Source of the DNA: Gemmatimonadales bacterium
GTDB taxonomy: Bacteria > Gemmatimonadota > Gemmatimonadetes > Gemmatimonadales > GWC2-71-9
NCBI GenBank assembly: GCA_004525055.1
Contig: SPDF01000011.1
Location: 1 to 16,638 of the forward strand
Length of the DNA stretch: 16,638 nucleotides
Reading direction: 5' to 3'
This document shows positions 1 to 7,543 of the stretch, piece after piece (the stretch's first letter is position 1; each line of letters starts with the position of its first letter). A model generated the notes under the pieces. The model did not search any database, was not told the origin of the DNA, and was given only the letters and a program-made list of their open reading frames with translations. Made by a program: the position numbers and the translations under genes.

Positions 1-1458
1 CAGGAGTGGCCGCGCCGTGACCATGAGTGCCTGTTTCAGTTGTCGCGCGTTGGGCGACATCCCCTCCGCCACCGCGGCGGAGCGGAGCAGCGCCAGCAAC
101 CCGGCGGCGTACGGCGACGCCATGCTGGTGCCGCCCTTTCGCTCGTCGCCGGTGGACCAGCGCGGCACCGTCGAATACGCGACACCGGGGGCCACAAGAT
201 CGGGCTTCGCCATCTCGCCGCCCCGCGAGGAGAAATATGCCACCGGATCGGGGCGAGCATCCTCAGGCGCACCGGCGAGGAAGGCGAGCGGGAAGGTGGC
301 GCCCACCGTCAGCGCGCGCTCCGCGGATCCGGGGAATCCAACCGTCGAGAGACCAGGTCCGTCGTTGCCGGCGCTGATGGCGAAGGCGACGTCGGGATTG
401 GCGGCGAGCACCGAATCGACGAGCTGGTCCATCCGCGCGGTGCCCTCGATCTCGTTACCCACTCCGAAGCTCATATTGAGCACGAGGGGCAGTCGGCGCG
501 ACTGGGCGAAGCGAATCGCGTAGTCCATCGCCGCGAGCATGCTACCCGTGACGGTGACGCCGCCGTGCGCATTGTTGGCGATCTTGAGCCCGAGCAGTTG
601 CGCCCCGGGCGCCACGCCGTCAAACCCTCCCACGCCGTACATATCGTTGCCGGCGGCGATCCCCGCCACGTGCGTCCCGTGACTGTCGGTATCGAAGAAG
701 AGATCAAGCGTGGGCACGCCCCCGGCGGTGGCGATATTGGCCGCCACGGCCAGCGGCGTGGGTTTCCCGGGCTGGGCCCAGCCGAACGTGTCGCGCCCGC
801 GCAGGTAATCGTGCACGGGCCGTTCGTCCGCAAAGGATCCGTCGCCGTCGGTATCGGCCATCACGACCCAGCCATCACTGGCCTGTGTCACGAGCACGGC
901 GAGGGAGTCGGCATCATCCCCGTCTCCGTTCACATCAGACGCGGGGAGTACGCCGAGCGGGCGCTCGTAGAGGACCCCTCCATACCAGGGGCCGGCCGCG
1001 CTCAGCGTCCGCACCCGGCTCATCCCACCGAGGGCGATCCCGCCGATGCGAACCGAGTCCCCAGTGGCCGCGAGCGGCGCGAGTGGCACCGCCCCCTCCC
1101 CGGAGAAGTCCCGGAGGTCGAGCAGTTTGGGGCTGCCGTTGGGCGTCCGCTGCAGTCCCGGCACATTCGCATCGATCCCGCTGTCGAGAATGCCAACCAG
1201 GACTCCGCGGCCATCCCATTCGGGGTGGAGCGCGAGGAAGTCAGGAATACCGGTGGCGGCGAGCGGCATCCATCCCCTGGCGTACGCCGCATCGGCGGGA
1301 GCGAGCGGCACCGTCGGAGGCGGCGGGGCGTTCGGTTCGGGCACCGCGACTGTCGGCACCTCGGGGCGGCCGGGATCGATGTTGGGCTTTGGCTGCTGGA
1401 CCGCAGGCGCGCAGGCGAGCACGAAGACGCCGAGGACGACGACGGGACGGATATTCAT
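1..1458 (-). CDS. Subtilisin-like (S8) serine protease, probable lipoprotein, C-terminus beyond window
   Basis: Secreted serine endopeptidase of the subtilase family; 486 residues are visible and the reading frame is still open at base 1. The triad is complete: Asp92 in GILDSGID, His260 in DSHGTHVAG, Ser445 in GGTSMASP, with oxyanion Asn365 in SAGNDGPG. The N-terminus has a short hydrophobic signal ending in VLAC (Cys16), a plausible lipobox, followed by a Pro-rich linker (about 17-55), so I infer an outer-surface lipoprotein. The Asp-to-His distance is 168 residues, against about 32 in subtilisin BPN'. The insert carries two Asp/Gly-rich loops like EF-hand or dockerin calcium sites (DVNGDGDDAD 175-184, DTDGDGSFAD 202-211). 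A large insert here recalls tripeptidyl-peptidase II-type subtilases. The ATG shares an ATGA overlap with the upstream carboxylase stop and has no clear Shine-Dalgarno, so translation is probably coupled. Substrate unknown; a metabolic link to the operon is not evident. Confidence 0.93.
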   Translation of the reverse strand, partial: MNIRPVVVLGVFVLACAPAVQQPKPNIDPGRPEVPTVAVPEPNAPPPPTVPLAPADAAYARGWMPLAATGIPDFLALHPEWDGRGVLVGILDSGIDANVPGLQRTPNGSPKLLDLRDFSGEGAVPLAPLAATGDSVRIGGIALGGMSRVRTLSAAGPWYGGVLYERPLGVLPASDVNGDGDDADSLAVLVTQASDGWVVMADTDGDGSFADERPVHDYLRGRDTFGWAQPGKPTPLAVAANIATAGGVPTLDLFFDTDSHGTHVAGIAAGNDMYGVGGFDGVAPGAQLLGLKIANNAHGGVTVTGSMLAAMDYAIRFAQSRRLPLVLNMSFGVGNEIEGTARMDQLVDSVLAANPDVAFAISAGNDGPGLSTVGFPGSAERALTVGATFPLAFLAGAPEDARPDPVAYFSSRGGEMAKPDLVAPGVAYSTVPRWSTGDERKGGTSMASPYAAGLLALLRSAAVAEGMSPNARQLKQALMVTARPLL

Positions 1459-3104
1459 CGGCGTGGGGATACCGCATCGACCGGGGGAAGCACAAACGGT
1501 CCGAGGTGCGGCCCGGCATAATTGGAGACGGTACGCAGCAGGAAGGCGAGCTGGTCGCGCGTCTCCTCCGGGGTGATGATCGCATCCACGTAGCCCCGCG
1601 CCGCGGCAAACTTGGCGTCGAGCTGGTGTTCGTAGTCTTCGCGCATCGAGTCCATCGAGGCCTGCACGGCAGCGGACGGCTCCGCACCGGCCTTCCTCGC
1701 CTTCTCGATATCCGGACCGTGGACGGCCGTCACGGCAGACTCTCCCTCCATCACCGCCATCCGGCCGGTGGGCCAGGAGAGGATGAAGTCGGGATCGAAT
1801 CCCTGCCCCGCCATCGCGTAGTAGCCGGCGCCGGAGGCGTGGTTCACGGTCAATACGATCTTCGGCACCAGGGCGGTGGCCATCGCTTCGACGAAGTGCG
1901 CCCCCGCCCGAATGATCCCGGAGTGCTCCGCCTCGGGCCCGACCATGAACCCGCTCACGTCTTGAATGAAGAGCAGCGGAATCCGTTCCCGGCTGGCCGT
2001 CTCGATGAAATAGGCGACCTTCTCGGCGCTCTCCGTATAGACGATGCCGCCGAACTTCGGTCGAGTGCCGGGGGCGCCCTTCACGAGGCCGCGCCGGTTG
2101 ACGATGACCGCCACCGGCCATCCTTCGAGGTGGGCATGTCCGCAGATCATCTCCTTGGCGACATCAGGCTGAAACTCGTCCAGCGCCCCATCGTCGAGGA
2201 GGCAATCGAGCAGGCGCTGCATGTCGTACGACATGCGGTGGTCCTGCGGCAGCACATCGTACAGTTCGGTGGGGTCGCTCTTCGGCGGGAGCGCCGCGCG
2301 CACGCTGTGCCGGACGCCCTCCAGCCGTGGAAGTCGTCCGACGTATTCACGAATTCGCTTCAGGCACTCGGGATCGGTGGCGGCACGATAGTGGGCCACG
2401 GCGCTGATCTCGGTATGGGTGCGCGCCCCGCCGAGCGACTCGCCGTCCACCGTCTGCCCGGTGGCGCCCTTCACGAGGTTGGGACCGCCGAGGCCCATGA
2501 AGCTGGTCCCCTCCACCATGAAGATTACGTCCGACAGCGCCGGCAGATATGCACCACCGGCGACGCAGCTTCCCATCACCGCACTGACCTGCGGCACATG
2601 CAGGTACCGGCGCATGATCGAGTTGTAGTAGAAGATGCGGGAGGCACCGTACTGGCCGGGAAAGACGCCGCCCTGGTACGGCAGGTTCACGCCGGCGCTG
2701 TCCACAAGGTAGATGATCGGGATCCGCTGGCGCATCGCGACTTCCTGCGCGCGGAGAATCTTCCGGATTGTCTCGGGCCACCACGACCCCGCCTTGACCG
2801 TGGCGTCGTTGGAGACGATCACCACTTCCCGTCCCTCGACGACGCCCACACCCGTGATGACCCCCGCGCCCGGCGCCTGCCCGTCATATTGGTCGTAGGC
2901 AATCAGGAGGCCGAGCTCGACCCAGGGCGTGTCGGGATCGCGGAGCTGCTCGACGCGTTCGCGGGGAGAGAGCTGGCCCTTGGCGTGCATCTTGGCGACG
3001 CGCTTGGCGCCCCCGCCCTGTTCAAGGCGGCGGGCCAACTCGAGGTACTCGTCGGTCAGGGTGCGGAGCCGGCCGACGTGCGAATCAGATTTGGAACGCG
3101 TCAC
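1455..3104 (-). CDS. Acyl-CoA carboxylase carboxyltransferase (beta) subunit
   Basis: Biotin-dependent carboxyltransferase subunit, 549 aa, normal length for the family (about 510-550). It moves the carboxyl group from carboxybiotin to an acyl-CoA. The N-terminal half has MGSCVAGGAYLPALSD (about 177-192) and GLGGPNLVKGATG (about 204-216). The C-terminal half has DVSGFMVG (382-389) and HASGAGYYAM (422-431), the two oxyanion-hole regions. The AGGAY and GFMVG wording is closer to methylcrotonyl-/geranyl-CoA carboxylases than to propionyl-CoA carboxylase (AGGAVYSPA, GFLPG), so a PCC label based on context alone would be risky. No biotin carboxylase/BCCP alpha subunit lies in the window. The start is GTG at 3104, one base after the upstream TGA, with AAGGA five bases ahead. 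The stop overlaps the protease start by four bases. Confidence 0.93.
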   Translation of the reverse strand: MTRSKSDSHVGRLRTLTDEYLELARRLEQGGGAKRVAKMHAKGQLSPRERVEQLRDPDTPWVELGLLIAYDQYDGQAPGAGVITGVGVVEGREVVIVSNDATVKAGSWWPETIRKILRAQEVAMRQRIPIIYLVDSAGVNLPYQGGVFPGQYGASRIFYYNSIMRRYLHVPQVSAVMGSCVAGGAYLPALSDVIFMVEGTSFMGLGGPNLVKGATGQTVDGESLGGARTHTEISAVAHYRAATDPECLKRIREYVGRLPRLEGVRHSVRAALPPKSDPTELYDVLPQDHRMSYDMQRLLDCLLDDGALDEFQPDVAKEMICGHAHLEGWPVAVIVNRRGLVKGAPGTRPKFGGIVYTESAEKVAYFIETASRERIPLLFIQDVSGFMVGPEAEHSGIIRAGAHFVEAMATALVPKIVLTVNHASGAGYYAMAGQGFDPDFILSWPTGRMAVMEGESAVTAVHGPDIEKARKAGAEPSAAVQASMDSMREDYEHQLDAKFAAARGYVDAIITPEETRDQLAFLLRTVSNYAGPHLGPFVLPPVDAVSPRR

Positions 3105-3105
3105 G

Positions 3106-3531
3106 TCAATCCTTCAGGTGTTCGGCAGCCCACGCCTTGATGTACTCAATCAGGTCGGTGGTGGGGGTACCGGGCCCGAAGAGCTGACCAGTCCCCAGCT
3201 TCTGAAGCGCTTCGACATCCTCGGTCGGCAGGATGCCGCCGCCGGTGAGGAGGATGTCCTGCCGGCCCTGGGCGTCGAGCATCTGGCGCACCCGCGGGAA
3301 GAGCGTCATGTGGGCGCCGGAGAGGATCGAGAGCCCCACCACGTCCACATCCTCCTGCACCGCCGCAGCGGCAATCATCTCTGGCGTCTGGTGCAGGCCG
3401 GTGTAGATGACCTCCATCCCAGCGTCGCGCAGTGCGGCGGCGACCACCTTGGCCCCGCGATCATGCCCATCGAGCCCTGGCTTGGCCACGAGCACCCGGA
3501 TGGGCCGGGAGAGCGACTTCGTGCGTGTCAT
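3106..3531 (-). CDS. icmB: Cobalamin-binding small subunit of acyl-CoA mutase
   Basis: A 141-aa stand-alone B12-binding domain that carries adenosylcobalamin for the mutase large subunit encoded two genes upstream. It has the base-off/His-on signature DGHDRG (21-26; His23 is the lower cobalt ligand), the SILSGAH strand-loop (68-74) and the GGGI nucleotide-tail loop (97-100). Length matches separate small subunits such as IcmB (about 136 aa) or the C-terminal domain of methylmalonyl-CoA mutase. Small-subunit sequence alone does not separate isobutyryl- from methylmalonyl-type mutases; the icmB name rests on the partner's active site. ATG at 3531 with AGGAG nine bases upstream. It is parted from its partner by the baeRF gene, and one base separates its TGA from the carboxylase GTG. 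Confidence 0.9.
   Translation of the reverse strand: MTRTKSLSRPIRVLVAKPGLDGHDRGAKVVAAALRDAGMEVIYTGLHQTPEMIAAAAVQEDVDVVGLSILSGAHMTLFPRVRQMLDAQGRQDILLTGGGILPTEDVEALQKLGTGQLFGPGTPTTDLIEYIKAWAAEHLKD
3110..3114 (-). promoter_or_regulatory. Ribosome binding site deciding the GTG start of the carboxylase
   Basis: AAGGA on the minus strand, five bases before the GTG at 3104. It lies inside the last codons of the mutase small subunit, so re-initiation after that stop is likely. Confidence 0.6.
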
Positions 3532-3563
3532 GCGCGCGAGCTCCTGTCTGGAATGGTGCGGGA

Positions 3564-4739
3564 CTACCGGAAGCGCAGCAGCGCCGCCAACCCGTGAATC
3601 GCCTTCTTCGCCGACGGCTCGAACACGACGTTGACGGTGACCCGCTGCCGAAGCGCCTCTTCAATGGCGTCATCGATCACGTCGATGACGGGGACGAGGT
3701 CCTTCTCCCCGCGGAGATCCGCCTCCATCAACGACAACCGGCCGGACGAGATGCCGCGGAAGCCGGACTCGGCGACGTCGGGGTCGACCAGCAGCGTGCG
3801 CACCTGCCCACGGCCGAGCGCCTTGAGGGTCTCGTGCACGCCATCGACCGCCCACCCGGTGCCAAGACCCTCCTCGAGGTCGTGCATCAGGAGGAGCTCC
3901 GACGTCCGCTCCCACTCCTGGCGCACCGCGAGGGTCGCCTCCAGCACCTCGGCCGGCGTCACCTTCTTGGCGTTGAGTCGCACGGAGCCCATCACGCGGT
4001 CGAGCAAGTACGGGTGGAGGTAGGGTTGGAGCACGCCGGCATCGGTGCCGATACCAGCCAGCACGATGCCGCGCACCGGATCCGCCTTATCGAGCGCCTG
4101 GATCTGGAGCGCGGCGGCCTCGAGATGCCGTTGCCGCTCGGTGCGAAGCCGGTTGTTGTAGTTGTGCTCTCCCCAGCCTGGGCGGCCGTCCTGGGCGCCG
4201 GTAAAGCGGCTACCGCGCGTGGCGTCGGCGGTGATGTCGGCCACCTCCGTAGCGCCGAACGCCGTCACCTGGAAGAAGCGGGCGGCGGTGCGGTCCAGCA
4301 CCGCGGTCAGGACGCGGCCGAATTCGTCCTCGGCGGCTGCGAGTTCGCGCACCAGCGGGGTACGATCCACCGCGAGCCGGGACCGATGCACCGACGGCAG
4401 TGGCACGACGGTCCAGAGCTTCTGCGGGCCGCAAGCGAAGATGGCCAGACCTTGCGAGGCGGGGAGGTTGCCCGGGTGCTTGAGGAAGTCGAGGACGCGG
4501 GCGAGATCGGCTTTGATCGCCTCCACCGTGGACCGCTCGAGCTCCAGCTCCGGCAACGCGGCCTCAAGGTCGCGGACCCGGTTCTTCACCTTGATGAGAT
4601 ACTTGCCGCGCGCGCGATCGCGGGGCTCGACCTTCAGGTAGCAGCTGACGACCCGATCTTTCCCGGGACGGAACTGGTTGAGACGGTCGAGTTGTGCCGC
4701 GATGCTACCCGCCGCGGGCTTGGTGGTTGTGCGTGCCAT
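3564..4739 (-). CDS. Bacterial archaeo-eukaryotic release factor-like (baeRF) protein
   Basis: 391-aa soluble protein of the bacterial eRF1/Dom34/Vms1-like superfamily; my best family guess is baeRF family 10. Seen features: an N-terminal domain with GLAIFACG (97-104); a central domain beginning GRVLTAVLDRTAARFFQV (141-158), the strand typical of this fold; then a charged loop GRPGWGEHNYNNR (185-197) where relatives have a GGQ/GSQ-like catalytic loop; and the characteristic C-terminal end GLAALLRFR (383-391). Superfamily members act on peptidyl-tRNA at ribosomes (eRF1, Vms1) or are uncharacterised in bacteria, so hydrolase activity here is inference. No GGQ tripeptide is present. The frame opens further upstream (to 4829), but the ATG at 4739 has a near-perfect AGGAGG and avoids overlap with the mutase. 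It sits between mutase large and small subunits, 28 and 32 bases away. Confidence 0.8.
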   Translation of the reverse strand: MARTTTKPAAGSIAAQLDRLNQFRPGKDRVVSCYLKVEPRDRARGKYLIKVKNRVRDLEAALPELELERSTVEAIKADLARVLDFLKHPGNLPASQGLAIFACGPQKLWTVVPLPSVHRSRLAVDRTPLVRELAAAEDEFGRVLTAVLDRTAARFFQVTAFGATEVADITADATRGSRFTGAQDGRPGWGEHNYNNRLRTERQRHLEAAALQIQALDKADPVRGIVLAGIGTDAGVLQPYLHPYLLDRVMGSVRLNAKKVTPAEVLEATLAVRQEWERTSELLLMHDLEEGLGTGWAVDGVHETLKALGRGQVRTLLVDPDVAESGFRGISSGRLSLMEADLRGEKDLVPVIDVIDDAIEEALRQRVTVNVVFEPSAKKAIHGLAALLRFR

Positions 4740-4744
4740 GACTT

Positions 4745-4750
4745 CCTCCT
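4745..4750 (-). promoter_or_regulatory. Strong Shine-Dalgarno fixing the baeRF start
   Basis: Minus-strand AGGAGG, five bases before ATG 4739. It is the strongest ribosome binding site in the operon and shows that the upstream ATG at 4829, inside the mutase gene, is not needed. Confidence 0.75.
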
Positions 4751-4767
4751 GGCCGACGGCCGAGGGA

Positions 4768-6471
4768 TCAGAAGAACACCGGTTCCCGGTAGGTTCCGAA
4801 GACCCCTTCAAGCACGTGGCGGATTTCAAAGAGAGTACAGTAAGCGCGCGCGCAGTCGAGCATCGCGGGCATCACGTTCCGGTCCTCCGCGGCCGCCAAA
4901 CGCAGCGTCTCGAGGCGCTGGTCCACGAGCGCCTGATCGCGGGTGGCGCGCAGCTTGGCGAGCCGATCCCGCTGCGACGCCTCCGCCTCGTTGCCGATCT
5001 TCAAGATCTCCACCGTCGTCTCGTCATCTTCCACGAATTCGTTCACGCCGACGATGGTGCGCTGGTGTTGCTCCACTTCGCGCTGGAACCGGGCGGCGGA
5101 GAGGGTGATCTGCCGCTGGGACCACCCCGCCTCGATCGCCTTGACCACGCCACCCTGCGCGTCGATTTCCGCGAAGATGGCCTCCGCCTCCTGCTCCAGC
5201 CGGTCGGTGAGCGCCTCGACGTAATAGCTGCCGCCCAGCGGGTCGGCCACGTTCGGCACCCCGGTCTCGTAAGCGAGGATCTGCTGGGTACGCAGGGCGA
5301 TGCGCACCGAATCCTCGGTCGGCAGCGCGAGGGTCTCGTCGAAGGCGTTGGTGTGCAACGACTGGGTGCCGCCGAGGGCGGCGGCCATCGCCTGGTAGGC
5401 CACCCGGACGATGTTGATGAGCGGCTGTTGCGCGGCCAAGGTGACGCCCGCCGTCTGGCTGTGGAAGCGCATGATCCAGCTGCGGGGGTCGCGGGCGTGG
5501 TATCGCTCACGGAGGTGGCGCGCCCAGATCCGGCGGGCGGCCCGCATCTTGGCGATTTCCTCGAAGAAGTCGTTGTGCACGTCCCAAAAGAACGAGAGCC
5601 GCGGCGCGAACACGTCGACGTCGAGCCCGCGCTCGACCCCGTGCTCGACGTAGCAGAAGCCGTTGGCCAGCGTGAACGCCAGCTCCTGCACCGCCGTGGC
5701 CCCTGCCTCCCGGATATGATATCCCGAAATGGAAATCGTGTTCCACTTGGGCGTGTGTTCCGCCGCCCACTCGAACATGTCCACGATCACCTTGAGCGCC
5801 GGTTCCGCCGGGAAGATCCAGGCATGCTGCGCCATGTATTCCTTGAGGATGTCGTTCTGGATCGTCCCCTGCAGCTTCGCGATGGACACGCCCTGCTTCT
5901 CGGCCGCGGCCACGTAGAAACAGAAGATGATGGCGGCGGGGCCATTGATCGTCATCGAGGTGGAGACCTGATCGAGCGGAATCCCGTCGAAGAGGGTCTC
6001 CATGTCGGCGAGCGAGGAGATGGCGACGCCGCACTTACCGACCTCACCCTCGGAGCGGGGATGATCGCCGTCGTACCCCATCAGCGTCGGGAAGTCGAAG
6101 GCCACCGAGAGGCCGGTCTGGCCGCGGGAGAGGAGGAACTTGTAGCGCTCGTTGGTGTCCTGGGCAGTGCCGAATCCGGCAAACTGCCGCATCGTCCAGA
6201 GCTTGCCACGGTACCCACTGGGATGGACACCGCGGGTGTAGGGATACTGGCCCGGCAGGATGCCCTGCCCGAGGACGTCGGGCGAGAGGTCGAGCGGAGT
6301 GTAGGTCGGCTCGACGGAGCGGCCGGAGACCGACGTGAAGTCCGAGTCGCTCCGAAGCGGAAGCTTGCCGAACCGTTCCCGCCAGGCGGCGACTTCAGAC
6401 CGCAGCGCGGCGAGTTCCCGTGCCTGGGCGGCCATTCGGTCTCGATCGCCGGTGGTGTCAGATGGGCTCAT
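4768..6471 (-). CDS. icmA: B12-dependent acyl-CoA mutase large subunit, isobutyryl-CoA mutase-type active site
   Basis: 567-aa catalytic subunit of the methylmalonyl-CoA mutase family, without its own B12 domain. It catalyses radical carbon-skeleton rearrangement of an acyl-CoA together with the small subunit. Landmarks: YRGKLWTMRQFAGFG (87-101), LSVAFDFPTLMGYD (121-134), GTIQNDILKEYMAQ (202-215), SISGYHIREAG (248-258). Every active-site position aligns to P. shermanii MCM with a constant offset of 8: Tyr89 is Phe97, Ala116 is Ala124, Arg207 is Gln215, His244 is His252. Phe plus Gln is the isobutyryl-CoA mutase pair; 2-hydroxyisobutyryl-CoA mutase would have Ile and Asp. The expected reaction is therefore isobutyryl-CoA to n-butyryl-CoA (valine or branched-chain metabolism). 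ATG 6471 shares ATGA with the upstream GTPase stop and has GGGAG nearby; the 101-residue upstream extension of the frame is low-complexity shadow of meaB. Confidence 0.93.
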   Translation of the reverse strand: MSPSDTTGDRDRMAAQARELAALRSEVAAWRERFGKLPLRSDSDFTSVSGRSVEPTYTPLDLSPDVLGQGILPGQYPYTRGVHPSGYRGKLWTMRQFAGFGTAQDTNERYKFLLSRGQTGLSVAFDFPTLMGYDGDHPRSEGEVGKCGVAISSLADMETLFDGIPLDQVSTSMTINGPAAIIFCFYVAAAEKQGVSIAKLQGTIQNDILKEYMAQHAWIFPAEPALKVIVDMFEWAAEHTPKWNTISISGYHIREAGATAVQELAFTLANGFCYVEHGVERGLDVDVFAPRLSFFWDVHNDFFEEIAKMRAARRIWARHLRERYHARDPRSWIMRFHSQTAGVTLAAQQPLINIVRVAYQAMAAALGGTQSLHTNAFDETLALPTEDSVRIALRTQQILAYETGVPNVADPLGGSYYVEALTDRLEQEAEAIFAEIDAQGGVVKAIEAGWSQRQITLSAARFQREVEQHQRTIVGVNEFVEDDETTVEILKIGNEAEASQRDRLAKLRATRDQALVDQRLETLRLAAAEDRNVMPAMLDCARAYCTLFEIRHVLEGVFGTYREPVFF

Positions 6472-7508
6472 GGCCGTGCTCCCTGCTTGAGTGCGTCCAG
6501 AATACTCGCTGCCAACTCGTACGGGCTCACCTGGCCCGACTCCAGATCGTCCACTCGATCGCGGATGGCCTGCTCGGCGGCGGTTTCGTCCCAGACCCAA
6601 CGAATCAGCGCCCGATCCACCACTTCGTGGGTGCGCTCTTCCAACCGACGCCGGCGCCGTTCCCGCATTGTCCCGGAGGCCTCCAGCCAGGCTCGATGGG
6701 CGTCCAATGCCTCGACGACCTCGTCGATCCCTTCGCCCTTGGCGGCGATGGTGGCCAGCACCGGTTGCTTCCACGCCTGGTTCAGCTCCGCGGCCGGCGC
6801 GTCCGTCTCCGCCTTGGCGCGAGTCTTGAACCCATGGTGGGCCGGCACGTGCCGAAAGGCGTTTCCACCCCGGATGCCAAGCGTGATCTCGATCTCCTGC
6901 CGCAACTTGTCGGCGCCGGGCCGATCGGCCTTGTTCACGACGAAGAGGTCGGCCACTTCCATAACGCCTGACTTCAGCGTCTGGATCCCGTCACCCGATT
7001 CCGGCACCAGGAGCAAGAGACTGGTGTCTGCCATCCGCGACACCGCCAGCTCCGACTGCCCCACCCCCACCGTCTCCACCAGGATCCGGTCGAACCCCGC
7101 GGCGTCGAGGACGTCGCAGACCTCACGGGTCGAGGTAGCGAGTCCACCGAGTGAGCCGCGCGTCGCCATCGACCGGATGAACACGCCGGCGTCGAGGGCA
7201 ATGCTCTCCATCCGAATCCGGTCACCGAGCAGGGCGCCACCGGAAAACGGACTGGTCGGATCGACTGCCACCACCGCGACGGTGTGCCCCTGGGCCCGGA
7301 ACGCGGCGACCAGGCGTTCGGTGAGCGTCGACTTTCCTGCTCCGGGAGGCCCGGTGATCCCGATCCGATGGGCGCGACCAAGCTGTGGATGCAGCGCACT
7401 CAGGAGCGGCTCGTACCCTTCGCGCCCGTTCTCGACCACCGAAATGGCACGGGCCAGCGCGGCAGGTTGGCGCTCGCGCAGGCCGGCGAGCAGGGCGTCA
7501 CGATCCAT
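6468..7508 (-). CDS. meaB: MeaB/ArgK-type G-protein chaperone of the B12 mutase
   Basis: 346-aa P-loop GTPase of the SIMIBI class, usual family length about 320-350. It escorts adenosylcobalamin loading and protects or reactivates B12-dependent acyl-CoA mutases. Visible motifs: Walker A GPPGAGKST (53-61), DPTSPFSGGALLGDR (83-97), switch region ETVGVGQSE (145-153), base-recognition NKAD (192-195), and a C-terminal helical dimerisation arm rich in Arg (about 278-346). It lies directly upstream of the mutase with a 4-base overlap, the usual partner arrangement, and is a separate protein rather than fused as in IcmF. Start ATG 7508 has only a weak Shine-Dalgarno. A 35-base gap separates it from mgtE, so this is where the magnesium block ends and the mutase block begins. 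Confidence 0.95.
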   Translation of the reverse strand: MDRDALLAGLRERQPAALARAISVVENGREGYEPLLSALHPQLGRAHRIGITGPPGAGKSTLTERLVAAFRAQGHTVAVVAVDPTSPFSGGALLGDRIRMESIALDAGVFIRSMATRGSLGGLATSTREVCDVLDAAGFDRILVETVGVGQSELAVSRMADTSLLLLVPESGDGIQTLKSGVMEVADLFVVNKADRPGADKLRQEIEITLGIRGGNAFRHVPAHHGFKTRAKAETDAPAAELNQAWKQPVLATIAAKGEGIDEVVEALDAHRAWLEASGTMRERRRRRLEERTHEVVDRALIRWVWDETAAEQAIRDRVDDLESGQVSPYELAASILDALKQGARP

Positions 7509-7543
7509 GATGGAAAGTCACCCGGAACAGGGACCGGGGCAAG

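Noticed and set aside
885..3140. 751-residue plus-strand open frame
   Set aside because: Shadow of the carboxylase and protease genes; low-complexity Arg/Gly/His composition, no motifs, no ribosome binding site.
3087..3531. Similar N-termini MTRTKS (small subunit) and MTRSKS (carboxylase)
   Set aside because: Only six residues, with different codons, and the proteins diverge at once; probably chance.
7509..7543. Promoter between mgtE and meaB
   Set aside because: The 35-base gap has no clear promoter boxes; left as a possible internal joint only.
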